64,000 bases of DNA. Source: Sphingomonas sp. DG1-23. Lineage in GTDB: Bacteria > Pseudomonadota > Alphaproteobacteria > Sphingomonadales > Sphingomonadaceae. The notes beneath the pieces were generated by a model. The model saw only the letters and a program-made list of their open reading frames with translations. It did not search any database and was not told the DNA's origin. The position numbers and the translations under genes are program-made. The stretch lies in assembly GCF_030730875.1 (NCBI RefSeq), contig NZ_JAVAMA010000004.1, positions 248,001 through 312,000 on the forward strand, written 5' to 3'. Each line of letters opens with the position of its first letter. Position 1 is the stretch's first letter. Below are positions 28,234-36,930 of the stretch, in pieces.

Positions 28234-28466
28234 CCCACATCCCCTGAAACGCAGTCCGCGCGACCCGCCCGTCGATCCGGTCGATCGATCAATGTTTTCG
28301 TCCGCCCGATCATATCGCGTTACCGCCGCCGGGGCTAGTTCGACACCATAGAGTCGCAGTCGTTGCGCGGACGGGTCGGGGCGACCGCTGCGCGCGGCCA
28401 ATCAACAGCCTGAACATCACCAGTCGAGCTGCCTTAGGGGCGCCGGCTAACCATGGGAGATTATTC

Positions 28467-28574
28467 GTGAACTTCTATTCCAGTTCGTTGCTTTGCGTGC
28501 AGCCTGCGGCAGTAGCCGGCGCCACCATCCTGACAACCGTGATCCTCACCTTTCATGCCCTGGTATTTGCCTGA
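28467..28574 (+). CDS. Possible 35-residue single-pass membrane peptide
   Basis: A GTG-initiated reading frame of 35 codons ends at TGA 28574, 27 bases before the diiron-protein gene. GGGAGA sits seven bases ahead of the GTG, and AAGGAG follows for the next gene. The peptide has a polar start (NFYSSS) and a continuous hydrophobic segment of about 22 residues (from PAAVAGATIL to the end), enough for one membrane helix. I recognise no family. It may be a small membrane partner of the downstream proteins, a leader peptide, or chance. Confidence 0.4.
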   Translation: MNFYSSSLLCVQPAAVAGATILTTVILTFHALVFA

Positions 28575-28601
28575 GGGCATAGGGTTCCAAGGAGAAACGA
28601 T

Positions 28602-29513
28602 ATGTACCACCAATTCACCTGGTCGGACGTGCTCGCGGCATCCTCGCGTGCCGCCTGGCAACTGGACGACGTGATGCCCGAAGGCGCTGCGCTCGACTTC
28701 CGCCGGCCGTTCATGCCCGAGAAGCTGGCGCGCATCGCCGAGACCCCCGGGGTGGCACCCGACGAACGGCTGCTGCTCAACCAGATCCGCGGGCATGAAT
28801 ATCTGAGCATGTTCGGGCTGATCGAGGAGATGATCCTGCCCTTCGTTCTCGATCATGCCCGGCCGCTGCTGCGCGATGACGACGATCGGGTGCGGGCGTT
28901 GCTCGGCTTTGCCTCTGAAGAGGCAAAGCACATCCATCTGTTCAAGCGCTTCCACGCCGCGTTCGTGCGCGGATTTCCGGTGGAGTGCGGGATGATCGGG
29001 CCGGCCGAGGCGATCGCCGCCGAGATCCTCCGTCACGATCCGCTGAGCGTCGCGCTGGCGGTGCTCCACATCGAGTGGATGACGCAGGCGCATTACCTCG
29101 AAAGCGTGCGCGACGATGCCGGGCTCGATCCGTTGTTCAAGAGCCTGCTTCGCCATCATTGGATGGAAGAGGCGCAGCACGCGAAGCTCGACACGCTGAT
29201 GGTCGAGGCGCTGGCCGAGGGATGTGATCCGGCAGGCATCGATGCGGCGATCGACGAATATCTCGAGATCGGGATGTTCCTCGATGGCGGATGCAAGACA
29301 CAGGCAGAGCTCAACCTCGCCGCGTTCGAGGCGGCGGCGGGCCGGCCGGTCGACGAAGCCGATCGCGAGGGCTTCCTTGCCGTCCAGCATCAGGCGCTGC
29401 GCTGGACCTATCTCGGCAGCGGCATGACCCACCCGCAGTTCCGCGCCACGCTGGGCGCGATTTCCCCCGCCGCGCGCGACCGCATCGACGCCGTCGCGCC
29501 GGCCTTTTGCTGA
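28602..29513 (+). CDS. Ferritin-like diiron protein (AurF-type oxygenase family candidate)
   Basis: This 303-residue, mostly helical soluble protein shows paired carboxylate/histidine motifs for a diiron centre: RGHEYLSMF, ASEEAKHIHLF and HHWMEEAQHAKLD, spaced as in a four-helix bundle. Similar proteins are annotated as diiron oxygenases (p-aminobenzoate N-oxygenase-like), but the substrate is unknown. AAGGAG precedes ATG 28602. It is followed 26 bases later by an OsmC-family gene and preceded by a possible small membrane peptide, suggesting a small operon with a redox or detoxification role (inference). Confidence 0.75.
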   Translation: MYHQFTWSDVLAASSRAAWQLDDVMPEGAALDFRRPFMPEKLARIAETPGVAPDERLLLNQIRGHEYLSMFGLIEEMILPFVLDHARPLLRDDDDRVRALLGFASEEAKHIHLFKRFHAAFVRGFPVECGMIGPAEAIAAEILRHDPLSVALAVLHIEWMTQAHYLESVRDDAGLDPLFKSLLRHHWMEEAQHAKLDTLMVEALAEGCDPAGIDAAIDEYLEIGMFLDGGCKTQAELNLAAFEAAAGRPVDEADREGFLAVQHQALRWTYLGSGMTHPQFRATLGAISPAARDRIDAVAPAFC

Positions 29514-29538
29514 ACGAATTACCCCAAGGAGAGAGAAG

Positions 29539-30102
29539 ATGAGTGACGTGATGACGCGTAATGTCGTGAATGGTATCGATCTCGACGCGGTCGGCGAAGT
29601 GGTCGAGGCGATCGGCCGCGATCCCGGCCAGGCACTGGTACGCTTCAGCGTGGCGACGCGTTGGACCGGGCAGACCGGCAGTGTGACGCGGGTGCGCGAC
29701 ATCGAACTCGGTGGCGAGCGGATCGCGCGCGATTTCGAGATCCGCGCCGATGAACCCGAGCAGTTGCTCGGCCAGAACAGTGCGCCCAATCCGCAGGAAT
29801 TGCTGATGGCGGCCGCCAATGCCTGCATGACGGTAGGCTATGTCGCCGGCGCGGCGATGCACGGGATCGCGCTCGAGCGACTAGAGATCGAGATGACCGG
29901 CCAGCTCGATCTGCGCGGTTTTCTGGGTCTCGATGCGAGCATCCCGCCGGGGTACGACCGGATCGACTATGTGGTGCGGATCGCAGGCAACGGCACGCCC
30001 GCGCAGTTCGACGAGATCCACCGTACGGTGATGGCGACCTCGCCCAATTACTTCAATCTCGCGCGGCCGATCCAGATGAACGGAAGGCTCGCGGTCGGCT
30101 GA
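29539..30102 (+). CDS. OsmC/Ohr family protein with only the first conserved cysteine
   Basis: This 187-residue protein carries the OsmC-type central helix with the first redox cysteine (QELLMAAANACMTVGYVAG). Where OsmC/Ohr peroxidases have the second cysteine, in a C-P motif near the C-terminus, this protein reads ATSPNYFN, so the partner is serine. Classical two-cysteine thiol peroxidase chemistry is therefore doubtful. AAGGAGAGAG precedes the ATG. It follows the diiron protein closely, so the two are probably co-transcribed. Confidence 0.85.
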   Translation: MSDVMTRNVVNGIDLDAVGEVVEAIGRDPGQALVRFSVATRWTGQTGSVTRVRDIELGGERIARDFEIRADEPEQLLGQNSAPNPQELLMAAANACMTVGYVAGAAMHGIALERLEIEMTGQLDLRGFLGLDASIPPGYDRIDYVVRIAGNGTPAQFDEIHRTVMATSPNYFNLARPIQMNGRLAVG

Positions 30103-30122
30103 CTATCGGACCGCCGCGCATC

Positions 30123-30806
30123 TCAGGTGCGCGGCGGTCTCCCGGTCGCGATGCGGCGCGCCGCGGCATGGCGTTCGGCACGGTCGAGCAGTGCCTCGAG
30201 ATCCTCGCGGCTGACGTCGAAGGTCTCACCAGACTCGGCCAGTGCCGCGTCGATATCCTCCATCAGCAGCCGCGGTCGATCATGGATTTTCATCGGGCGA
30301 TGCGGATAGCTGTGGCCCGAGATTCGGTGGAAGGCGATCCCGATCGCGGTCAGCGCCACGGCGTTGAGTCCGACCGGCAGCAGCGCGAAGCCATAGCCTT
30401 GCGCGAGCACCGCAGGCGCCAGCAGAGGAAGCAATACGGTGCCCCCGCCCGGCGGGTGCAGACAGCGCAACACTGACATTGCGAGGATCGCCGCGCCCAC
30501 CGCAACCCCAACTGCGAGTGCGTCGCTTCCCAGCAAATGCGCCACCGCGACGCCTACCAGCGCCGAAACCACATTCCCGCCGACGATCGGCCAAGGCTGG
30601 GCGAGTGGGCTCGACGGCACTGCGAACAACAATACCGCAGATGCCCCGAGCGGTGCCGCCAGCAACAGACCGTGGCTCGGCACTGCCAGCGTGGAGATCG
30701 CTGCGCACAGCCCGATGCCGATCACCGCGCCGATCCCCGCGATCAGCCGCTCTCGCCAATTGGCCCCCGCCAGCAACAGGGTGAAATGTCTCCCTTTCGC
30801 AATCAT
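30123..30806 (-). CDS. HPP family membrane protein
   Basis: This 227-residue protein has about four or five membrane helices and the family-defining motif LHPPGGGTVLLPLL. A hydrophilic C-terminal tail of about 60 residues follows. HPP proteins are integral membrane proteins; some plant and cyanobacterial members are linked to nitrite transport, but the bacterial function is generally unknown. It starts directly after the stop of the amidohydrolase gene on the same strand (no gap), so it is probably the second gene of that unit. Confidence 0.88.
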   Translation of the reverse strand: MIAKGRHFTLLLAGANWRERLIAGIGAVIGIGLCAAISTLAVPSHGLLLAAPLGASAVLLFAVPSSPLAQPWPIVGGNVVSALVGVAVAHLLGSDALAVGVAVGAAILAMSVLRCLHPPGGGTVLLPLLAPAVLAQGYGFALLPVGLNAVALTAIGIAFHRISGHSYPHRPMKIHDRPRLLMEDIDAALAESGETFDVSREDLEALLDRAERHAAARRIATGRPPRT

Positions 30807-32468
30807 CTATTTGCGTTGCCACACCCTGTCGCCGCCGACCCAGGTCTCGATCACCTTGGTGGCGCGCAGATCGCCTGGCCCGGCGAGCAGCGGATCGCGA
30901 TCGACGATCAGGAAATCGGCGCGCATTCCCACCGCGATGCGGCCGATCTTGTCCTCTGCGAACCCCGCATAGGCCGCGCCGGTGGTGAAGCCGGCCCAGC
31001 CTTGCTCGCGCGTCACCGCCTCCTGCGGACGCCAGCCGCCGAACGGCTGGCCGCTGGCATCCTGCCGCGTGAAGCTCGCTGCCCAGCCCGCCCAGGGATC
31101 GGGGCTCTCGACCGGGAAATCCGATCCGAAAGCCAGCCTCGAACCGTTCTGCAGCATCGAACGCCAGGCATAAGCGCCGCCCAGCCGAGCCTCGCCCAGC
31201 CGGGCCTCGGCCATGTGCATGTCGCTGGTCTGATGGACTGGCTGCATCGACGCGATCGTGCCGAACTTGCCGAAGCGCGGCAGGTCCTTGGGATCGACGA
31301 TCTGGGCGTGCTCGATGCGCCAGCGCCGATCGCCCTTATAAGTTTCGGAGAGTATTTCGATCGCATCGAGTACTTGCTGGTTGGCGCGGTCGCCGATCGC
31401 GTGGACCGCGATCTGGAAGCCGTCCATCGCGCCCCGGATCATGCTGTTGAGCAACTGGTCGTCGGTGAGGAAAGGCAGGCCCTTGTTTCCCGGCGCATCG
31501 GCGTAATCGGCCTTGAGCCACGCGCCGCGCGAGCCGAGCGCGCCATCGTCATAGAGCTTGATCCCGCCCATGCGCAGCCGCTCGGCATAGAGCCACGGCG
31601 TGGGGCCTTGGCCGGCCACCGCGAGGGCCGTGTCGACGCCGCTCGCATAGCTGAGGATCCGCACCTTGAGCAGATTGAGGTCGCCCATGCGGCGATAGGT
31701 CAGCCAGTCGGCCTGGCTGGTGCCCATGTCCGCCGTCGCGGTCACGCCCAGCGAGAGCAATCGCTCCTGCGCGGCGAGGAAAGCGGCATTCTGTTCGCGC
31801 GGCGTGGGCGCGGGGATCATCCTGGTGACGGAGTCCATCGCCGCATCGACGAAGACCCCCGCGGGTCTGTCGCCGGCACTGCGTTCGATCCGGCCGCCCC
31901 TCGGGTCCCTGGTCGCCGCGGTGACACCGGCGGCAGCGATCGCGCGGCTGTTGGCCCAGCCGGCATGGCCGTCGACGCGTTCGAGCCAGGCCGGGCGGTC
32001 CCCGACCGCAGCGTCGAGTTCGGCGGCGGTGGGAAAGCGGCCGAGCTTCCAGCGTTCCTGATTCCAGCCACCGCCGAGGATCCATTTGGTCGGATTGGCA
32101 GCGGCGTAGCTGCGGATCTTCGCCAGCGCCTCTTCGAGCGAGTTGGTCTCGGACAGATCTAGCCGGAGCAGTTGCGCGCCCAGACCCATGACATGGCCGT
32201 GCCCGTCGATCATCCCGGGCACCATCGTCTTGCCGCCCATGTCGAGCTTCCAGTCGACCTTTTTCGGACGCCGCTCTCCGCTCTTCAGCACATAGGTGAT
32301 CTTGCCGTCGCGGTTCATCATGATCCCGGTGAAGCGGATCACTTGCCCCTTCTCGTCGAGCGTCATGCCGTTGACGTTGTCGATCAGCGCGTCCGCTCGG
32401 GCAGTGACAGGAACGGCGAGCGCGAGGAGCGGGGCCAGCAGGCGCGCGAGCAAGGGCAGCTTGTGCAT
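30807..32468 (-). CDS. Amidohydrolase family protein (Amidohydro_3, YtcJ-like), exported
   Basis: This 553-residue protein has a signal peptide (MHKLPLLARLL... to TARADA) and the metal-dependent hydrolase barrel of the Amidohydro_3 group: IDGHGHVMGLG (HxH), AVHAIGDRANQ, RIEHAQIVDP and FGSDFPVESPDPW (metal Asp). These enzymes hydrolyse amide or ester bonds of cyclic or small compounds; the substrate is unknown. The start at 32468 is where the signal peptide begins. The same frame runs far upstream across ilvA, but that extension is an antisense shadow. Confidence 0.88.
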   Translation of the reverse strand: MHKLPLLARLLAPLLALAVPVTARADALIDNVNGMTLDEKGQVIRFTGIMMNRDGKITYVLKSGERRPKKVDWKLDMGGKTMVPGMIDGHGHVMGLGAQLLRLDLSETNSLEEALAKIRSYAAANPTKWILGGGWNQERWKLGRFPTAAELDAAVGDRPAWLERVDGHAGWANSRAIAAAGVTAATRDPRGGRIERSAGDRPAGVFVDAAMDSVTRMIPAPTPREQNAAFLAAQERLLSLGVTATADMGTSQADWLTYRRMGDLNLLKVRILSYASGVDTALAVAGQGPTPWLYAERLRMGGIKLYDDGALGSRGAWLKADYADAPGNKGLPFLTDDQLLNSMIRGAMDGFQIAVHAIGDRANQQVLDAIEILSETYKGDRRWRIEHAQIVDPKDLPRFGKFGTIASMQPVHQTSDMHMAEARLGEARLGGAYAWRSMLQNGSRLAFGSDFPVESPDPWAGWAASFTRQDASGQPFGGWRPQEAVTREQGWAGFTTGAAYAGFAEDKIGRIAVGMRADFLIVDRDPLLAGPGDLRATKVIETWVGGDRVWQRK

Positions 32469-32528
32469 AGGCGATTGCGCATAGGGCCTGTTCCCCCGCC
32501 GCGCCAGATGGTCTAGGCCGAAGCCATT

Positions 32529-33773
32529 ATGGCTACCAAAGCAGCACCGGCGCAGACGCCGCTTCCCGTATCGATCACCGAGGTTCGGGACGCTGCGCAG
32601 CGGATTAGGGGCTCGGTCGTGCGCACGCCGACTTTGGTGAGCAAGACGCTGTCCGACCTCACCGGCGCCACGGTCTATCTCAAGTTCGAGAATCTCCAGT
32701 TCACTGCCGCCTATAAGGAGCGCGGGGCGCTCAACACCTTGCTCCAGCTCGACGAGACGGCGCGGTCCAAGGGCGTGATCGCGGCGTCGGCCGGCAATCA
32801 TGCGCAGGGGCTTGCTTATCACGCGACGCGGCTCGGCATTCCCAGTACGATCGTGATGCCGCTCAACACTCCTACGGTGAAGGTCACCCAGACCGAGGGG
32901 CACGGCGCCAACGTCATCCTTCACGGCGAAACCTTCGACGCGGCCTATGCCCATTCGCGCGAACTGGAGGCCGAGAAGGGATACACCTTCGTACACCCGT
33001 TCGACGATGCGCGGATCATCGCGGGGCAGGGGACAGCGGCGCTCGAGATGCTCGAGGACGTTCCGGAACTCGACGCGCTGGTGATCCCGATCGGCGGCGG
33101 CGGGCTGATCTCGGGCGCGGCGGTCGTCGCCAAGTCGGAGGGGCGCGCGCTCGAAGTGGTCGGCGTCGAGGCCGAGCTCTATCCGTCGATGTACAACCGT
33201 ATCCGCGGTACCAGCATGCCGTGCGAAGGCGATACGCTCGCCGAGGGCATCGCGGTCAAGGAGCCGGGCGGGATCACCTCGAAGATGGTCGAGGCTCTGG
33301 TCGACGACATCGTCCTCGTCAGCGAGCGTCGGCTGGAGGAGGCGGTCAGCCTGCTCCTCCAGATCGAAAAGACCGTGGTCGAAGGCGCGGGCGCCGCAGG
33401 GCTCGCGGCGTTGCTCGCCGAGCCGAAGCGGTTCCGCGGCAAGAAGGTCGGCACCATTCTGTGCGGCGGCAATATCGATCCGCGGTTGCTCGCCAACGTG
33501 CTGCTCCGCGATCTCGCCCGTTCGGGCCGGCTGGCGCGCTTGCGGATACGGCTGCAGGATCGTCCGGGCGCTTTGTTCAACGTCGCGCGGATCTTCCACG
33601 AGCAGGGCGTCAACATCATCGAAGTCTATCATCAGCGGGTGTTCACCACGCTCCCCGCCAAGGGCCTGATCACCGACATCGAGTGCGAGACGCGCGACCG
33701 CGACCATCTCGACCGGCTGATGACGGCGCTGCGCCGGGCGCAGTACGAAGTGAGCCCGGTCGAGCTGGCCTAG
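32529..33773 (+). CDS. ilvA: Threonine ammonia-lyase (threonine dehydratase) with ACT domain
   Basis: This 414-residue PLP enzyme has the Schiff-base Lys63 in AAYKERGAL, the SAGNHAQG loop and the phosphate-binding GGGGL loop. A single C-terminal ACT-type domain begins near residue 335 (RLRIRLQDRPGALFNVARI). It converts threonine to 2-oxobutanoate and ammonia, feeding isoleucine synthesis or threonine catabolism. With one ACT domain of this type it could be biosynthetic or catabolic. It is divergent from the amidohydrolase across 60 bases. Confidence 0.9.
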   Translation: MATKAAPAQTPLPVSITEVRDAAQRIRGSVVRTPTLVSKTLSDLTGATVYLKFENLQFTAAYKERGALNTLLQLDETARSKGVIAASAGNHAQGLAYHATRLGIPSTIVMPLNTPTVKVTQTEGHGANVILHGETFDAAYAHSRELEAEKGYTFVHPFDDARIIAGQGTAALEMLEDVPELDALVIPIGGGGLISGAAVVAKSEGRALEVVGVEAELYPSMYNRIRGTSMPCEGDTLAEGIAVKEPGGITSKMVEALVDDIVLVSERRLEEAVSLLLQIEKTVVEGAGAAGLAALLAEPKRFRGKKVGTILCGGNIDPRLLANVLLRDLARSGRLARLRIRLQDRPGALFNVARIFHEQGVNIIEVYHQRVFTTLPAKGLITDIECETRDRDHLDRLMTALRRAQYEVSPVELA

Positions 33774-33791
33774 GCGGACGCGCCTTATTAT

Positions 33792-33900
33792 CGTCATCCC
33801 GGCCTTGTGCGGAGATCCACCGTGCATCGCGCGAGAGGGCTGAAGGCTCTTGTCCTTCGCTTCCGGCATGATGGACCCCGGAACAAGTCCGGGGTGACGA
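33792..33900. repeat. Dispersed palindromic repeat, family A, copy 1
   Basis: About 110 bp bounded by CGTCATCCCGG and CCGGGGTGACGA, with the internal arm GGACCCCGGAACAAGTCC. Three more copies lie at 46776, 52928 and 55796. The outer ends are inverted repeats of each other, as in REP/BIME-type elements. All copies lie between genes. Confidence 0.8.
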
Positions 33901-34214
33901 TTATGTTCCGACGAGTCGAATCGCATGCGGGGTGAACCGAGTCGCGGCGGGATTCACATGTGATTCCCGCGGCAATATAGTGGCTTGCAGCGCAAGATTG
34001 TGCGTGCGGCCATGTCGCCCGACGCCACTTGCCATGGTTAACGATCTCCGGACGCGTATCAGCGCGGAACGGTGCAACCTCTTGGTTTCGCTGGTTCGCA
34101 CCTATGCCTAATCGTTAACTCTCTTTCTTGGTAAAGCGGCTTTTCATCATGCATCCGCCGCTCCATAGTCGCGTTGATAGGGCCAGATGGGGCCTGGCAA
34201 AGGGCGACTCAGCG
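33901..34214. other. Intergenic region upstream of bpt
   Basis: I can support no gene in these 314 bases. They contain a palindrome at 33950-33967 (GGATTCACATGTGATTCC, core CACATGTG) and two GTTAAC hexamers (near 34036 and 34114). An in-frame upstream ATG at 34128 could extend bpt, but the added residues are not typical of the family. This is probably the bpt promoter region. Confidence 0.5.
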
Positions 34215-35000
34215 GTGACTGCACTTTCCCGTTTTCCGCGCTTCTTCGTGACCAGTCCGAGTCCGTGCCCCTATCTGCCGGGCCGGCAGGAGCGGAAGAT
34301 CTTCACCGAGCTGACCGGACAGCATGCCGGCGAGCTCAACGATGCGCTCGGCCGGATCGGTTTTCGCCGCAGCCAGTCGGTCGCCTATCGGCCGAGCTGC
34401 GCGAGCTGCACCGCCTGCGTTTCGGTGCGCGTCGTCGCCGATCAGTTCCAGCCCAACGCCACCCAGCGCAAGCTGATGAAGCGGCACGGCGATCTCGAAG
34501 TCACGGCGTGCAAGCCGTGGGCAACCGAGGAGCAGTTCGAACTGCTGCACCGTTATCTCAAGACCCGCCACCCCGGCGGCGGCATGGCGGCGATGGACGA
34601 GAACGACTATGCCGACATGGTCGAGCAGTCGCCGGTCAGCTCGTACGTCATCGAGTATCGCGAGCCTTCGGTGGATGGCGAGCGCGGTCGCTTGATCGGC
34701 GCGTGCATCACCGATCAACAGGCCGACGGCCTGTCGATGATCTATAGTTTCTTCGAGGCGGACAGCGAAACCCGGCCGGGCCTCGGCAACTTCATCATCA
34801 TGGATCACATCCTGCGCGCGCGCTCGGCGGGCCTGCCCTATGTCTATCTCGGCTATTGGGTGAAGGGCAGCGAGCGGATGGCGTACAAGACGCGCTATCG
34901 CCCGATCGAGGTGCTCGGCCCCAATGGCTGGTCGCTGCTCACCGACGAGGACATGGCGGTGTCGATGCCGGTTCCGGCACGGGTGCGCGAACTGGCCTGA
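34215..35000 (+). CDS. bpt: Aspartate/glutamate leucyltransferase (N-end rule, Bpt type)
   Basis: Conserved segments identify the family: [15 protein letters not shown] near the N-terminus, [15 protein letters not shown] with the cysteine cluster, FNIIMDHI-type [11 protein letters not shown] and YLGYWVKGS near the end. The GTG start at 34215 gives 261 residues, the usual family size; an ATG at 34128 would add 29 atypical residues. Bpt transfers leucine from Leu-tRNA to N-terminal Asp or Glu of proteins, marking them for ClpS/ClpAP degradation. It is a single gene, convergent with the transglutaminase gene one base away. Confidence 0.92.
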   Translation: MTALSRFPRFFVTSPSPCPYLPGRQERKIFTELTGQHAGELNDALGRIGFRRSQSVAYRPSCASCTACVSVRVVADQFQPNATQRKLMKRHGDLEVTACKPWATEEQFELLHRYLKTRHPGGGMAAMDENDYADMVEQSPVSSYVIEYREPSVDGERGRLIGACITDQQADGLSMIYSFFEADSETRPGLGNFIIMDHILRARSAGLPYVYLGYWVKGSERMAYKTRYRPIEVLGPNGWSLLTDEDMAVSMPVPARVRELA

Positions 35001-35001
35001 G

Positions 35002-35799
35002 CTATTCCTCGGAGACGCGGAGCGCCACGTCGAGCTCCTCGTCGCCTGAGCCGATCCGGGTGCCGGCGATGGACGCGGCGCCGAGCGCATCCAGGCCGAC
35101 CGCAACCCGGACATAACCGTCGTCGGGCGACATTCCCGTCGCCGGATCGAACCCGACCCAGCCAAGGCCTTCGACATGCGCCTCCGCCCAGGCGTGGGGC
35201 GCCGACTGGGCGGTATCGTCGATGCGGTAACCTGAGACATAGCGCGCGGGCAACGCGAAGCTGCGCGCCGCCGCGATGAACATCTGGGTGACGTCGCGCG
35301 AGGTGGCACGGCCGCGCGCAAAGGCTTCCGCCGCAGTGAGTCCGGTATCCCGCGCATCGGGTACGCAGGGAAAGCGGGCGTGGAATGCCGCATTGAGCCG
35401 ATGCAGGCGGTCCAGCGGATCGCCGGAACCGCTGATGCTCTCTGCTGCGAAAGCGGGAAGGCCGGCGCCCAGAATCGTGCGTGCCGTCGTACGCAGATAG
35501 ACCATCGGCGGCAGCGGCTCGATCGATCCGTGCACCACGCCGTCGCTATTGGTGGTGAGCACTTCGCCGGTCACGGTGATGTCGATTTCTTCGATCGGGC
35601 CCTCGGCGTAGAGCATCGTCACGGCATTGCCGAAGCCGTCGGTGGCGTCGCGTAGCCGGGCGTCGCAATCGACGCCGACCATCCAGCTCACCACGGTCTG
35701 GTCGCGCGTGTCGCACGGTGTGAGGCGGAGCATCTGGACGATCCGCGCCTGCGGCTCGGTGAAGCGGTACCGCGTGCGGTGGTCGATCGCTATTCTCAT
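35002..35799 (-). CDS. Transglutaminase-like protein with Ser in place of the catalytic Cys
   Basis: This 265-residue protein has the N-terminal beta domain found in bacterial transglutaminase-like proteins and a C-terminal papain-fold core. The histidine (PHAWAEAHV) and aspartate (GWVGFDPATG) regions are intact. The nucleophile segment, normally a G-V-C-(Q/R)-D motif, reads RATSRDVTQ; I checked the codons and Cys is replaced by Ser (TCG). It may be an inactive or altered enzyme. It is the third gene of a leftward triad with an alpha-E protein and a circularly permuted ATP-grasp protein, overlapping the alpha-E gene by four bases. Confidence 0.85.
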   Translation of the reverse strand: MRIAIDHRTRYRFTEPQARIVQMLRLTPCDTRDQTVVSWMVGVDCDARLRDATDGFGNAVTMLYAEGPIEEIDITVTGEVLTTNSDGVVHGSIEPLPPMVYLRTTARTILGAGLPAFAAESISGSGDPLDRLHRLNAAFHARFPCVPDARDTGLTAAEAFARGRATSRDVTQMFIAAARSFALPARYVSGYRIDDTAQSAPHAWAEAHVEGLGWVGFDPATGMSPDDGYVRVAVGLDALGAASIAGTRIGSGDEELDVALRVSEE

Positions 35800-36737
35800 A
35801 TGAACCTGAATTGCCGCGCCACCGCGGCATTGAGCATCGCATTCTCGCGGATAAACGCTTCGAGATATTCGTGGAGCCCGCTGACGATGACCTCGGAAGT
35901 GCGCGTCTTCTGCATCCGCGCCATCCGGGCACGCGCCATGCGATCGGCTTCGCCCTGCAGACCGGTGCGCCGCGCGAGCTGGCTGAGCAATTGCACCGCT
36001 TCCTCGACGCAGGCGGCGAGGCTGCGCGGCAGTTCGAACCGGCTGATCAGCAGATCGATCACGTTCGCGGGCTGGAGCCCGTCGCTATAGAGCCAGCGAT
36101 AGGCGGTGACCGCCGAGACGGTCTGGAGAATCGTCGTCCATTGATCGCGATCGACGACGCCGCCGACCGCCTCGCCCTCAGGCAGCAGCAGGTGATATTT
36201 GACGTCGACCAGCCGCGCGGTGTTGTCGGCGCGCTCGATCGCAGCGCCGAGCTGGATCAGCCACGTCGCCTCGTTGCGCATCATCCGGTGGATCGAGCCT
36301 TCAAAGCCGCGGGTCTCGCCCTTGACCTGCTCGACCAGATTGAGCGTCTGGGTGGCACCACCGGTCGAGGCGCGGTTCTGGAACAGCCACCACGCGCGAT
36401 TGATCGCGGTCCATGCCTCGCGGGTCAGCGCGGTGCGCACGGCACGGGCGTTGTTGCGCGCCATTTCGAGGCAGCGGACGATCGAGCCGGGATGCGATGC
36501 GTCGAGAGTCAGGAAACGCGCGACATGGCTCTGGGTGTAGCTTTGCCCGGTCGCGGCGAAAGCCTCGTCGGTATCGGTGACCGCGAGCGCGCTCTGCCAC
36601 GCCGCCTCGCCCGCGGGGCGCGCGGAGAGCGCATCGAGCCGCACCGTGGCTTCGACGAGCCGCGCGATGAAGTCCGCGCGCTCGACATAGCGGCCGAGCC
36701 AGTAGAGCGCCGCCGCAGTGCGTGAGAGCATCAGCAT
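35796..36737 (-). CDS. Alpha-E domain protein (DUF403)
   Basis: This 313-residue helical protein opens with LSRTAAALYWLGRYVERAD, the hallmark of the alpha-E family, whose conserved Glu/Arg patterns repeat at IERADNTARLVDVKYH. It lies between the ATP-grasp and transglutaminase genes on the same strand, an arrangement widely conserved in bacteria and predicted to build or modify a peptide; no biochemical role is established. I start at ATG 36737; the upstream in-frame extension runs into a palindromic repeat. Confidence 0.9.
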   Translation of the reverse strand: MLMLSRTAAALYWLGRYVERADFIARLVEATVRLDALSARPAGEAAWQSALAVTDTDEAFAATGQSYTQSHVARFLTLDASHPGSIVRCLEMARNNARAVRTALTREAWTAINRAWWLFQNRASTGGATQTLNLVEQVKGETRGFEGSIHRMMRNEATWLIQLGAAIERADNTARLVDVKYHLLLPEGEAVGGVVDRDQWTTILQTVSAVTAYRWLYSDGLQPANVIDLLISRFELPRSLAACVEEAVQLLSQLARRTGLQGEADRMARARMARMQKTRTSEVIVSGLHEYLEAFIRENAMLNAAVARQFRFI

Positions 36738-36750
36738 GTTGGCAATCCAA

Positions 36751-36916
36751 TTCCTCCCCGAGCTTCGCTCGGGGAGGGGGACCATGCGAAGCATGGTGGA
36801 GGGGAGCCGCCGAAGGCGCGGTTTTCGCTCTCCGGCAGCGCGTCCGCCGTCTCCGCGGCGACCCCTCCACCGCCTTCGACGGCGGTCCCCCTCCCCGAGC
36901 AAGCTCGGGGAGGAAT
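36751..36916. repeat. Palindromic intergenic repeat, family E
   Basis: The ends are inverted copies of each other: ATTCCTCCCCGAGCTTCGCT on the left and its near-complement ending GCTCGGGGAGGAATT on the right. Nested inside are a second pair (ACCATGCGAAGCATGGT) and a CCTCCACCGCC arm. The unit lies between the ATP-grasp and alpha-E genes and can fold into a long cruciform or RNA hairpin within the operon transcript. Confidence 0.7.
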
Positions 36917-36930
36917 TCGGCCGAGCGCCC

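Noticed and set aside
32469..33926. A 486-codon in-frame extension of the amidohydrolase gene on the minus strand
   Set aside because: It is antisense to ilvA and has no family resemblance. The signal peptide starting at 32468 marks the true start. Long antisense frames are common in GC-rich coding DNA.
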